A DNA stretch of 64,000 bases from the NCBI GenBank assembly GCA_039654915.1, contig CM077594.1, positions 45,957,001-46,021,000 on the forward strand, in the 5' to 3' direction. The position numbers and the translations under genes were made by a program. Source of the stretch: Aquilaria yunnanensis (lineage: Eukaryota; Streptophyta; Magnoliopsida; Malvales; Thymelaeaceae). Numbering within the stretch: position 1 is the first letter of the stretch; every line of letters starts with the position of its first letter. The notes beneath the pieces were generated by a model that did no database searches, had not been told where the DNA came from, and saw nothing but the letters and a program-made list of their open reading frames with translations. Positions 21,251 to 32,528 of the stretch are shown here, piece after piece.

Positions 21251-23843
21251 TGTTCGGACCATCCTTCAGTGCTTGGCTTAGGCCAAGAATACAGAAAAAA
21301 CACAAAATAAACATGAAGGACTTGATTGAAAATAAAGATAAGGGTGTAAGTGCAAAACCAAGAAAGTTTGGGTTTTAGATGCACATGAAAAATAGACTAT
21401 GTTGTTTATGGCATGAAACAAAGTTTAAGGGCCATATTGTACACTTAACTTAGTGCTATAAGTGAAACCATGAAACCTAAACTATCATTTTTGGCCATGC
21501 AAATTAGTATAAGGCTAAGTAAAGCATTAAGCCAACTTTTGGTAGTTTTTGGGCACATGCCATGGCCGGTCAAGCCTTGTCTCCCACCAAGTGTTATGCC
21601 ATCATTCTTTTGGTTTGTTTAATGATCCATTATCTTGGTGAAATGGCCAAAACATGCAAGGAGAAATTGGCCATTTTTAGCCATTTTATATTATACTTGG
21701 CAATGTCAGCCAAGAAACAAAATTGGTGTTGAAATGTACGTGTGTTTTAGTGACTAAAATGAAGTCATGGATCCTTGAAGGGCTAAATGAACCATGCAAA
21801 TTAGTTCAAGGCCGAGAATGGCATTAAGCCATTATTGAATCCATGTGGCCATAATCGGATTTAGCATGCTCCCAGTTAGAAAATTAAAAATTAGTTTCGG
21901 TCAAAGCCTTTCACTTGTATCCTTGGCCGAAACTTGAGAGCTTTGCATTGTTCTTAAGAGCTAATGGTGCTTGGCTGCCGATTCCATGCCATTTTGAAAA
22001 GAAATTGAAGCTTGAAGACATAATCAAGCTTGGTATCAAAAGGATTGTGGCTATGAGACCTTGGGGTTAAAGGTAAAGCTTAATATGGAAGAGTACAAGG
22101 TTGGCCGAGAGTTGCTCAAGCTCAATTTTGAGGTAAGATTCATAGTTCACTTGGATTCTTTCGTAAATTTCCATGATCAAGTGATTATGATGATTAAATG
22201 AAGGCCTTGTTGTGTTAGGCAACTTTGATTTGGAAGTTGATCTCGGCCTTAGACACACAAGCTCAACCGAGAACTCAAGCTCTGTTTTGTTGAGGTAGGA
22301 TTCACGTTCTACTTGTTTGCTTGGTAAAATTTCCATGAACAAGGAGTTATGGGTGGCTAAGTGATAGAAAATTATGCTATATGATCTTAGTTGCTTGATG
22401 GGCATATTGAGTGAACTTTCGGGTTCTAATTGAAATGGTGAACTTTCGGGTTCTTATAGGATTTTTTATCTAATCCGAGTAAAGGCAAACACCTAGATTT
22501 CTTAGCAAGTTAGGCCAACTTACTAGTGAACTTGGAGCTCTAAAGGTATGGTGGTCATTTGAAGTGCTTGAAGTGCAAATGGTGAATTTGGTGCTTGCTA
22601 GTGGTTTCGGCCAAGAGTGAACTTGTGATGTGTGTGAGTTGTGTGCTTGATTGCTTTGTGTGTGTGTGCTGACCATTTTAGGTAACTTAATTATGCTTAT
22701 TATGCCTCGGTTACTATATGTGTATATTGTGTTCTTGTGTTTTCAATGTCTTTCTTGCAGGATAAGTTAAGCTGGTGGAGGTTAAGTATTGGACTTAACT
22801 AAATAGACCAAATATTGTTGATTGTGAATCCTATTGAGTATTAATACTCATGCCCATTATATTTGTGTTTCAGGCAAAGGTTTAGAGCTTGAGTGATTAG
22901 TGCTTGGTTTGCTTGCTTGTGAATCAAGTAGTTCACATATTGCTTGAGGTATGTGTGCCAACTGAAACTTGGCTAATTGAATTATACTTACAAGTCTTAT
23001 GTTTATGGGTTATGCCCAAAACTTAAGGTTAAGTTTTGCAGGCTTTAAGTAGATTGTGGGACTTGTCTAGCAGTTGAGATGGATGTGTGTTCTTGGGCAC
23101 TAGTTTGGTGGTTTGCCTTTATGACTATGAACTTGTTCAGAGGTTTAGTACTTCAGACTATGGTCATGTATATAGTCTTTAAGATCCTTCTCGGGTACTA
23201 TAGGTGAACTTGTTTATAATGCATAACTTTGGCTAGTTTTGGACAATGGGTACTCTTGGTGTGTCACCAAGTAAACAGTACTTGTATGTAGGCTACTTTT
23301 GTGTATATTTAGCCTCAGATGAACCATGGTTTTGTGTAAATATTTTGGATGCTTGAACGCCAAGTTATGCTATGTTTATGTGGTTATGGATGTTCCTTAT
23401 GAATGGAACCTCTTGTGTTCTTTACTTGACCAAATGTTCATGAACATGAAAATTGATTTCCAAAACTTGATGAGATGGGCTTCTTTGTTGACATGCATTG
23501 GAGTAGCACACTTGATGAGCACACATCCTAGACACTTAAAAGAGTAAGTGTATGTCTTGCTTGTATTGCAAGTTACTGATTTATAGCCTCGCCTTGTGTT
23601 GCAAGTTAGTGGTTGGGCCTTATTTAAGCTGCAAGTAATTGTTCTAATCAACTCATCAGCCTCCTAGAGCACCTCCCAGGCCCTTAGCTTAAGAAAATAA
23701 GACTTAAAAACTACCTAACAAACAATGGCCAAAATAAAAGGTAGTTAATTACACCTGAATATAAAAGTGTTTAAATAACTCTTGGGTAGAAATGGTGAGT
23801 GGCACTGAGAGTGCACAGGCTGGGGCCTGTGTGGGGTGTGACA
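21251..23843 (+). mobile_element. Solo LTR, Tekay-related subfamily (2.6 kb)
   Basis: It starts TGTTCGGACCATCC followed by the family hairpin AGTGCTTGGCTTAGGCC, and ends GTGGGGTGTGACA. Flanks AATTG (21246-21250) and AATAG (23844-23848) are a 5-bp duplication with one mismatch. It is shorter than its relatives and the 144-bp array is reduced. It sits just after the Tat 2 pol stop, between pol and the antisense gene. No credible coding frame is present. Confidence 0.82.
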
Positions 23844-24248
23844 AATAGTCCCACCAAAGGAGTCTAGCCGAACAAAGTGTAAGTACCTATGTACAAAAAT
23901 GATACATCTTCTCCAAAAGAGCAACAACCGAACATGGTTGATAAAAATAAGCAAAGCTTTGCCGAAAGATATTGGCTGAAACTGGTGCTATATGTGCCGA
24001 ACGCGGTTATCCGAATATCGAGCACAAACAATGTGGCTATTTGGATAACTGGCGTGAAGGATACTCACTATCTTCCCGAGGGACCTAGACCAAAAATGGT
24101 TGAACTGATCCTCTGTACCGAAGATAGTATAGGAGAAAGATGTCCTAGGACTTAGCCAAATTTTGGAGGAAAAAAGAAATTTCATTTATGCCTTGATAGA
24201 ACAAGGAGAAGTTTACAAAGAATAAGGCCCATTCAGGGTCCTACACGC
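23844..24248 (+). repeat. Tat 2 spacer with near-palindromic repeats
   Basis: The non-coding spacer continues Tat 2 after the LTR. It carries CAACCGAACATGGTTGAT (about 23925-23942), GCCGAACGCGGTTATC and GACCAAAAATGGTTGAACT, variants of the CCGAACATGGTTGG core found in the Tat 5 spacer. Regular spacing is largely lost. Confidence 0.55.
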
Positions 24249-25174
24249 CTAGGGGACCTCATCATCTTGAGCTACTTCACCACCAACCTCCTCTGTCACA
24301 ACCTTTGACGCCAGAGGAAGAACAAAGGGAAGATTGAGGTGCCCTATCTTTGACCACGTCCAGCGAGCCCCTTCAGGGATGTCCAGGCCCGCCAAAAAGG
24401 AAAGGTCGAGGTCGTGGTACATGGCCAAAACTTGGTGCCGAGCCAAGCAAAAACCTTCTTCGAATGCAACCTTGGTCAGTTGATCAGCCTTGTCCTTCTC
24501 GACACCCAAGTCATCCAGCTCATTCCTCAGCTCCGCAACCTCCCTCTCAAGCTTCTTCGTGTTCTTCTTCTTCTTTTCATTCTTTAACGCATCGACCTCA
24601 GCTTGAAGTTTTGCGTTGTCTGCAAGGGCCTTTGTGAGGAGTGCAGAGTCCTCCTCCTTCTCCTTTCGGTAGGCCTCGTTAGCCGAAGTGAGCGCAATAA
24701 CCTTCTTGCCGAGGTTAGACACCTTCTTGGAGAAATTCTGAGAGAGCTCCTCCTGACTCTTCAAGAACTCCTCCCGAAGTTTAGCCACCTCATCCTTGGC
24801 TATCTTGTTGAGCACATCATACTTAAGGACCAAGGTGGCACAAAATGACTTGGCTGTTGCCAAAGACTCTTCGGTCCAAGATTGCACCGAAGACTGTTTC
24901 ACTACCCAAGCTCTGAGGTATCCATTGTACGCTAAGAGCTGTAAAGGGAATGACACTTGGTAAGTTTTGCACAGCAAAGCAAACACTTAGAAAACATTTG
25001 GTGAAAGGATAAAAGGTTTGAAGGATACTTAGGCAGCATGTTCGTACATCCTCACGGCAAGGACCTCCTCATTTGAGCACTCCTCATTAAGGGACTTGAA
25101 GGTGGCATTGGTGAGGACGCCCTTCGCCATCTGAAGAGCCATGTTCCAGCTGTCCTCGGAGAACAAGTTCATGT
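24249..25174 (-). pseudogene. Tat antisense gene, copy B, 3' half
   Basis: The last exon (24938-24249) is fully open: it runs from LLAYNGYLRAW through about 150 residues of charged coiled coil to FCLARHQVLAMYHDLDLSFL and ends DDEVP-stop, matching the DAAVP and DAGVP ends of copies D and C. It lacks the TGA found near its start in copies C, D and F and reads Q there. Upstream, the 260-nt exon is present from 25174 to 25029, with its last codon changed from CAG to TAA. It is cut at 25174 by a Tekay LTR. The 5' part of the same gene is at 36588-37429, with the middle missing. Confidence 0.8.
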
Positions 25175-27297
25175 TGTCACACCTTACACAGGCCCTGGCC
25201 CATTTACTAATTGTTACTCTCACCAATTTGTAGTTTACTTACGAACCTTTCAGTTCGGCCAACTAAAGTTTCTTAACCTTAAGTCTTATTTTCTTAAGGT
25301 GTTTAGCCTGGGAGGTGGCCCAGAAGGCTTATAAGTAATTCCAATTAGTTACTTGCAGTAGAAGTAAGGCACAAAACCATTAACTTGCAGAACAAGCAAG
25401 GTTGTACTTCAATAACTTGCATGACAAGCAAGGCTATAATATGTAACTTGCATTACAAACAAGGCAAACACTCAATGCAATTCAAGTGTTTAGAATGTGT
25501 GCATTCAAGTGTGCTACTTAGAATGGCAACCAAAAAGCCCAAGATAACCATATAGTTTGAAAACTCAAGTTTATGTGCACATGTACATTCGGCCATAATA
25601 GGTACAAAGGAGATTCACAAGATAAACACAACTTCCATTCACATAAACATACCATCCATTGATCCATAGCATCCATCATATATATATATGTCCAAAACCA
25701 AACCATAGTGCAAACATAACTTGGTCTACTAAGCTACTCCATGTACCACAAAATAACTAGGCAACTGAGACTACATAAATATGTACATACAAAAGTAGTC
25801 TACCTACACAAACATGGCTACATGCCATGATTCCAAGTTTTCATTACCAAGTTATGTTACAACCAAAGCCATCTAATGCCCAAATAGAACCTTCAGTATG
25901 CCATAAAGCAGCACACACTGCAGTACAAGACCTATGGCCATATTCATAGTCATAAAGGTGAAGACTATGATCAGAGCAAGTGTCCACATATCCATAACTG
26001 CCCACCTAGACAAGTCCCACTCTACAAAGCCTGAACAATCTTAAGACATAAGACTCGGCCAACTTCAAAAATAAGACTTGTAATGTACAAAACTAATCAA
26101 GCCAAGCACACATTGGCACGTACCTTGATACACAAGCAAGCTAGCACAAACACACTAGCACAACTCAAGCAACTATAATTCAGGCCGAATATCCTTTCCT
26201 AAAAAACAAATGTATGGGCAATGAGTACAATACTCAGTAGAGTTCACTTTTAATACCAACTCATTAAAGAGTTTATTTAGTTAAGCCGAGTTTATAACTC
26301 AAGGCTTAACCTCCATTTGCTCATAATAACCTGCAAAATAAAACACAAAGACAAGCAAAACCACAACATATATATATGTACATGCTAACATAACCGAGGC
26401 ATATATGCAATATTAATCAAGTAATGGGTTAGCAAGCACAAGGAATCACTCAAGCACACAATGAACACACACACACACCACAATGACCATTCAGCCAAGT
26501 ACCATAACATGTGCCATTATGCACTTTTGCACATAAAACTTCATCAATAGTCCACATCCACTATAGCTCTGAAATGCCTAGCAAATTGGCCACATTCACT
26601 AGCATTTCTAGCACATGTCCATAGTCAATTAGCTAATCAACAACCACAGCCGAAACATCACAATAGCCCATCAAGAAACTAAGGTCATTTAGCAAATTTA
26701 ACCATCACTTAGCCACTTAATACTTGAATCATGGTATACTACCAAGCAGTCAAGTAACTAGTGAAACCCAACCTTAATTCAAGCTTGAGTTACTCTCGGT
26801 CAAAGCTCAACATTCAACCGAAATGCTTCTTCAATCAATTGGCCTAACATATCACCAATTAAGCATCAATACTCCTTGATCATGGAACATATACCATGTA
26901 CTCAAGGAAAAACACAAGAGTTACCTCAAACCCTAGCTTAAAATGCCTCGGCCTCTATTGATTCTTCAAATCAAAATCACCACTTGAGTTGCCTAGTGCT
27001 GAAACAAGAACTCCTAGCTTGATTCCTTCCTCTCAAGCTTCAATTGCCTTCCTTATGCCTTAATCTAAACCCAATTTTCTATGAGCTCAAGAACACAACC
27101 AAGAACACCACCAAGTGCTAGTTTCGGCCAAGAAGAAACAAGCCCGAAATGAAGGCAAAATAGTTAAGTGGACTCATGCATTTTCGGTTACAAGTCAGTT
27201 GTAACCAAAATGGCCATAAGCTAGCTTTCAGCCTCAACTAATTTGCATGGCTCAATTGAGCCCTCACCTCCACATGGCTACATTTCCATCACTAAGT
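25175..27297 (-). mobile_element. Tekay LTR, truncated (minus strand)
   Basis: The minus-strand LTR end (TGTCACACCTTACACAGG on the plus strand) is intact at 25175. The other end is lost at 27297, where a Tat LTR begins; about 500 bp of the LTR start is missing by comparison with 57346-60530. The left flank CATGT (25170-25174) nearly matches CATGC at 36588-36592, next to another minus-strand Tekay LTR end. I see no coding frame. Confidence 0.8.
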
Positions 27298-27359
27298 TGA
27301 TGCGGTCCGGGGGTACGGAGCCAGGATCTGATGCGGTCCGGTTAGGCGGAGCCAGCATC
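27298..27359. repeat. 31-bp tandem duplication at the Tat LTR terminus
   Basis: TGATGCGGTCCGG begins two adjacent 31-bp units, 27298-27328 and 27329-27359. Both end in GGAGCCAGNATC and differ at a few bases. The duplication includes the LTR terminus itself. Confidence 0.8.
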
Positions 27360-28287
27360 TCCACTGTGTGCAGTGGTGTGGGCAGCAGGGGGTCCTGGAG
27401 GTACAAGAAGGTACCCTGAGAGGGTCACCTTAAGTGGTGGCCGGCAGCTTCCTGGTACCGTGGCTGGTGGACGGGAGAGACTTTCGGCATGGGAGAGAGC
27501 CCGGAGCGGAGATCCTTCAGGGAGACCTAGCTGAAACACTCAGAAAACAGGGGTTAGGAGGCCCCCGGGGTGGTTTTCCCGGGGGGAACCTCCGGCGCCG
27601 AAGTTAGTGCTTCGAGAGAGAGAGAGACGTTGTAATAAGCACAAGAGACGCTTGCCTGGCGTGTCTTTCTGAGGGCTGAAGGGAGAGTATTCAGGCGGAG
27701 AAAGGAGAGTGTCCTCTTCTCCTTTAGGTCCTCCGGGGGGAGAACCCCCTGCCTATGACCATTTCCCTGGTCTATAAGGGAGGGGGTGATCCCTTCAGAT
27801 TGTGACACGTGTATGGTCAGATGGCATTCGTATTTTTGGATGTGGGGGCCCCTAGCCATCTACAGGCTCCTCGGGCTATGAGCCGTAGTAGGTGTAGCCC
27901 TGTGTGATAGGACGCTAGACTACGATGGCATGCCAGAGCGTGTCTGGAGGTGGCGTGTTGGAGACGTACGTGAACGGAGTGTCAGAGACTCCTTAATGGC
28001 TCTTTCCGTACAACCGAGGTCGTTCTGGTTGATGTCTCACTTTGGGGTGAGGGGCCTTTTCCCGGAGTCAGGCTGGAACTTCGGTGTCTCCGTCTTCAGG
28101 GGGCTTTCTCCCACAGACGGTGGTTAGTCCTTTTCCCCGAAGGTGGTTTGGTTGTCGTCCCAAAAGAGGCACTATGCTGGCTCCCGAAGTTGGAATTGGT
28201 GAGCTACCGAGGTCGTGTGCCTCAGGTGTATGACTTCCTTCACTCCGGAGTCCTTTTTTGTGGTCGGTGGTTGATCAGGATGATAGC

Positions 28288-31200
28288 TGTTAGGCACCTC
28301 CTAAGTGCTTGGCTTAGGCCAAGGAATATCAAGGAAAACCAAGGAAAATGAGAGAAAACAGAAAGGAGAAGTAAGAGAAGCTCTGGAGACTGGTACAGTG
28401 ACTTATGTGCAAAACTGGAGACTTTCAGAACTTAATTGCACATAGAAAATGTACTATGGGGAAGCTGACAGAAAACAGAGAAAGGGGACTAAATTGAGCA
28501 CTAAGTTGAGTGGTACCACTGAAACCACAAACTTAAAGATGGCATTGTTGGCCATGCAAAATTCTATGATGGCTAGTCCAAGACTAGACCATTTTTGGGA
28601 GACAACAATGATTGCTAGTCACATTCTTGTCTACCACTAAGTGTACTATTCACTAGTTAACTAAACAAACTAACTAGTTTGTGATCTAGTCATGGCCGGT
28701 TATGCATGTGTGTATATAACACCTTAGTTCTTGTGTTGTTTATTTGCTTGGCATCTTGGGCCAAGAATGGACTAAAGTGTCATTGGAATCAAGGATTTAA
28801 TGGCAGTTTTGTGGGCTTGTAAGCTTGGAAGACTACTTTGCACCATGCATTTTATTGGAAGGCCAAAGTTAGCATTTTAGCTAACAAAACTTAAAGACAT
28901 TCGGCCGAAACTACCAAGGCCATTTTACTTAGTTCATTTTTGGGTTTCCATGCTTTGTTTGGCCAAGAGTTCTTCCTTGAGTGCTCATCCAAATTTCTCC
29001 TCAAAATCAAGCTAATCTTGGAAGCTTTTGAAGAATTCAAGCTTGGGAGACTTGTTTCGGCCTTAGTTCACTTGGAAATCAAGCTTGTTCTTGAAGGTTG
29101 AAGGAAGGCCGAGCCAATTGAGCTAGGGTTTGAGGTAAAGTCCATATCTCCTTGAATTCATGGTATTTCTTCCATGTACAAGGACCCTAAGTGCTCAGTT
29201 GAAAATGTATTAAGTTAAATGAGCAAGAAATGTTTCGGTATGAAAGTGAAATGTTGGCCGAATGTGATGAACAAGTGTTCTTGGTGTTCTTCTTGGAATT
29301 CATGTAAATTAATCCATGTGTGATGCTTGTTAATGATTATTTCACCTTGTGTTAGGATGTTGGGGTGAAGAACACCAAGTTTGTGAAAGTTAGTGTGTTG
29401 GCCGAAAGTTGGATTTGAGGTAATTCATGTTCTACCTCTAATTACATGGAATTGATGCCATGAGCTTTGATTATTGATGATATAGTGATCATATGTTGGA
29501 TTGAATGGGTGGAGAGCATTGTTATGTGAGGTTGGGTTTTATGGCCGAAAGCTTGAAGTGGTATAATTTAGTCTCCATTACTTGAGTACATGGTAATGAT
29601 GCCATGAAACATGTTTAGTGGTGATTTGGTGATTATATGATGAACTAAATTGATGAAGCACATTGTTATGTGATTATGGGCATTTTAGCAGAGAGCTAAA
29701 CTTAATGTGAAATGGTGTGTTTTACTTGGTTACATGGTAATTGTGCCATGAGCATCGTCCTTTGATGGCCACTTGGTCATGTTTTGGGTTAGTTGGATGA
29801 ATGACACAAATATGTGAAAATGTGTACCTTGGCCGAGAGCTTAGTTTATGATAACATAGTGCATTTCACTTGGTTACTTGGCAATGATGCCATGGATGAT
29901 GTACATTGATGACTAGAACATCATATGGAATGACAGAATGATGGGCAGTACATATATGGACATATTGGACACTTTGGCCGAGAGCTAAAGTGTGTGCATT
30001 CTAGTGTTCTTCAATTGAGTCATGGTAGTTTAATCCATGGATGTGTATAATGATGCCTATATGTTGTTATGCTAGGCATTGGGATTGAAGAGCACATGGA
30101 CATTTGAAACTTGGTTGAGACCGAGAGCTATTTGAGGTAGGGTTCACTGGCACTTGAAATTGCTTGGTATTATACACCATGGTTCAAGTGTCTAGAGTGA
30201 CTAAGTGATGGTTAAAATTTGCCAAATGACCTTAGTTGCTTGATGGGCTTAATGGTTATACTTGGTTTTTTTGTTGATTAGCTAATTAACTATGGTACAT
30301 GTACTAGAAATGCAAGTAAATGTGGCCTATTTGCTTGGCATTTTGGGAGCTCCAAATGGAAATGGCGTATTGGTAAGTTTGTGTGCAAGAAATGCACATG
30401 GGTACATGTATGGCTTATATGGCTGAGAGCAACATTGTGGAGTGTGCGTGTGTACTTGTGTGCTTTGGTGTTTCCTTGTGCATGCTAACCCCACTTATGA
30501 AATATTTGACTTATTTATCTGTCTTGTATATGTATATGCCTGTTTTTCTTGTCTTGGTGTTTGTTTTGCAGGTTGAGCTAACTAATGGGAGGTTAAGCTT
30601 TGAGTGATTACTCAGCTTAACTAAATAGACTCAATATGAGTTGTATATGTTTTAAGTGAATCCTACTGAGTTATATGCTCACTGCCCATCCTTTATTTTT
30701 CAGGCAAGGATATTCGGCCTGAGTAGTGCTAAGCTGCCTTGTGTGTGTGCTTAGTGTTTATTTGCTTAGTTACCAAGGTATGTGCCAATGTGTGCTTGGC
30801 GTAGCATTTGGTTTCATTACAAGTCTTATTTACCTATGGTTGGCCGAGACTTATGTTTTAAGTTTGCAGGCTGTAGAGTGGGAACTGTCTAGGATAGCAT
30901 GGATACTTGGACTTTAGCTCTGATTGTGGTATTCACCTTTATGACCATGAATATGGCCATAGGTTTGGTGTTGCAGTGTGTACTTCTATATGGGATTCTC
31001 AAGGTTTTGTTTGACCATTAGGAGTATGGTCTCGGGATGTATGTAACTTGGCATGAACAACTTATGGATGCTTGGCATTTATAGCCATGGTAGATACTAG
31101 GTAGACTACCATTTTGATTTGTACATATATGTAGTCTTGGATACCTAGTTGTGGATGTTTTGTGGATTTTGGATGCCAAGTTATGTATGGACTTATGGAT

Positions 31201-31704
31201 GGCATTATGCTTGCCTATGTATGCTGGATATTATGGGCCAAAGTTGCCACTTTTATGTGAATGGTTATGGACCTCGTTATGTGGAACTGTGGTGCATAAT
31301 GGCATGTACATTAGTAAGCCGAGAGCATCATGCATTTTTACTTGTTGTTTTCAGAAATCTAAACCAACCTTGTGGGCTTCTTGGTTGCCATACAGTTAGT
31401 ACACTTGATGCACACCATCTATGCACTTAAATTGCATTTAAGTGTTGCCTTGCTTGTTATGCAAGTTATTAATTGAAACCTTGCTTGTTGTGCAAGTTAG
31501 GGGTTTCGGGCCTTGCCCTTGCTGCAAGTTGTTAATGGGTCTTGTTAAAGCCACCTGGGCCACCTCCCAGGCCTCTTAACTTAAGAAAATAAGACTTAAA
31601 AGTTGCCATTACTTGCTTGGCCGAACCAAACACTTTGAGATTAAATATTGGGTTTGGGAGTTAATTTAGTAAATGATAGGCCAGGGCCTGAGTGAGGTGT
31701 GACA
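28288..31704 (+). mobile_element. Solo LTR, Tekay family (3.4 kb)
   Basis: It starts TGTTAGGCACCTCCTAAG and ends GTGAGGTGTGACA, with a perfect duplication ATAGC at 28283-28287 and 31705-31709. It carries the clearest 144-bp array. From about 30324 to the end it is nearly identical to 11935-13320. Open frames such as 30383-30607 and 31149-31430 are shared with that LTR by homology and show no sign of being genes. Confidence 0.92.
29159..30180. repeat. 144-bp periodic array inside the Tekay LTR (28288-31704)
   Basis: The CATGG...CCATG hairpins, or their degenerate equivalents, start at 29159, 29301, 29445, 29589, 29733, 29877 and 30021, giving steps of 142, 144, 144, 144, 144 and 144 bp. TTGGCCGA motifs recur once per unit (for example near 29254, 29400 and 29541). 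Sequence between the anchors has diverged while the spacing is exact. Confidence 0.85.
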
Positions 31705-31722
31705 ATAGCACTTCAGCTATCA

Positions 31723-31735
31723 CATGCCCCCCTTG
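31723..31735 (-). other. Polypurine tract of the minus-strand Tat element
   Basis: CATGCCCCCCTT on the plus strand is AAGGGGGGCATG on the minus strand, immediately before the LTR start TGATAGC. Confidence 0.7.
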
Positions 31736-32240
31736 GAAAGTCGAAGTGAAGACTTCGGCAAGTAGGTTCTTCTGGCGTCAGTCTATCGTTCAATTGGCAA
31801 TTCTGATAGGACGACCTCGTGGACTCCCGGAGGCCCACATAGTAGTATGTCCGTTTCGGTCTAACAGGGCGGCACGGAGCCTTGAACTCCGGACCTTATG
31901 GATTTACACTTGGAGTATGACGTCGGCAGGGAAGGCACTTCGCCACCTAGGTGATAAGCCTTGTTCGGACAGGTGTCATCTGTCCGCCCTTCGGTGTTCT
32001 CGAGCTTCCCAAATTGTTCTCTTTTCCCGCCATAGGTTAGTGGATCGAAGTGTCTTGAAACTAGGCGTGTCAGTCTCGAGCAATGTGGCCGGGTTTTCTG
32101 GATGTCAGAAAATGTGTCCTAGTTTCTCGTGACGGGCGACACGTGGCAAGGCTGGGATGGGCACCCCTTTTCGCGCGCGAGGGGCCGTTATGGCGACATT
32201 TCGCCTTTGCGCAGCATTTATGACGCCCTTTTAGCTGCCC
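31736..32240 (+). other. Upstream region of antisense gene copy C
   Basis: Non-coding stretch between the polypurine tract and the antisense TATA box. It holds the ABRE-like GACACGTGGC at 32138-32147. The open frame at 31692-32132 has no counterpart in the other copies and is taken as chance. Confidence 0.5.
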
Positions 32241-32258
32241 TTCCTTGATCTATATAAG
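32138..32258 (+). promoter_or_regulatory. Promoter of antisense gene copy C (ABRE plus TATA)
   Basis: GACACGTGGC (32138-32147) lies about 105 bp upstream of CTATATAAGCC (TATATAAG at 32251-32258). Copy D has the same two elements 108 bp apart. Transcription would run rightwards, opposite to this Tat element's own LTR promoter. Confidence 0.6.
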
Positions 32259-32528
32259 CCTTCCTCCTGTCATACTCTTCATTTGTGTTGTTTTCCTCTC
32301 ACTTTTTTCTGTGCCTTTTTCTCCTCTTTTGCGGCGATTTTAGCGGCGGAGCGATTTCTGGCGATCTTTCATGACGGCGTCCTCAAACCCAGACTTCGGC
32401 AAGACTTTTGGTGGGTTCTGATTTCTAGAGTTCCTTCGATTTCTGCTTTTCTTTTCGCTTCTCAAAGTTGTTTTTCCTTTTTCCGAAATCATTTTCCCCC
32501 TTTTTTCGAAGTCATTTTTCAGTCAACC

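Larger units (their letters stand above)
27298..31722 (-). mobile_element. 3' LTR of a minus-strand Tat element, split by a Tekay LTR
   Basis: On the minus strand the LTR starts with the palindrome TGATAGCTGAAGTGCTATCA and ends GCATCA. It spans 27298-28287 and 31710-31722 (about 1.0 kb). It shares with other Tat LTRs the TGACTT-region leader, CACGTGTC (inverted near 27804-27812) and a GA/CT-rich tract at about 27614. The Tekay LTR is inserted seven bases into the palindrome. The element body follows from 31723 and is truncated at 35251, so its pol is missing. Confidence 0.82.

Noticed and set aside
31692..32132. 146-residue plus-strand frame upstream of antisense gene C
   Set aside because: The corresponding regions of Tat 1, 2 and 4 do not encode a similar protein.
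32283..32528. Upstream coding exon of antisense gene C (ATG at 32371)
   Set aside because: The leader is conserved in several copies, but the ATG is not, and joining through the likely intron gives the wrong phase for MPIPES. It is treated as untranslated leader.
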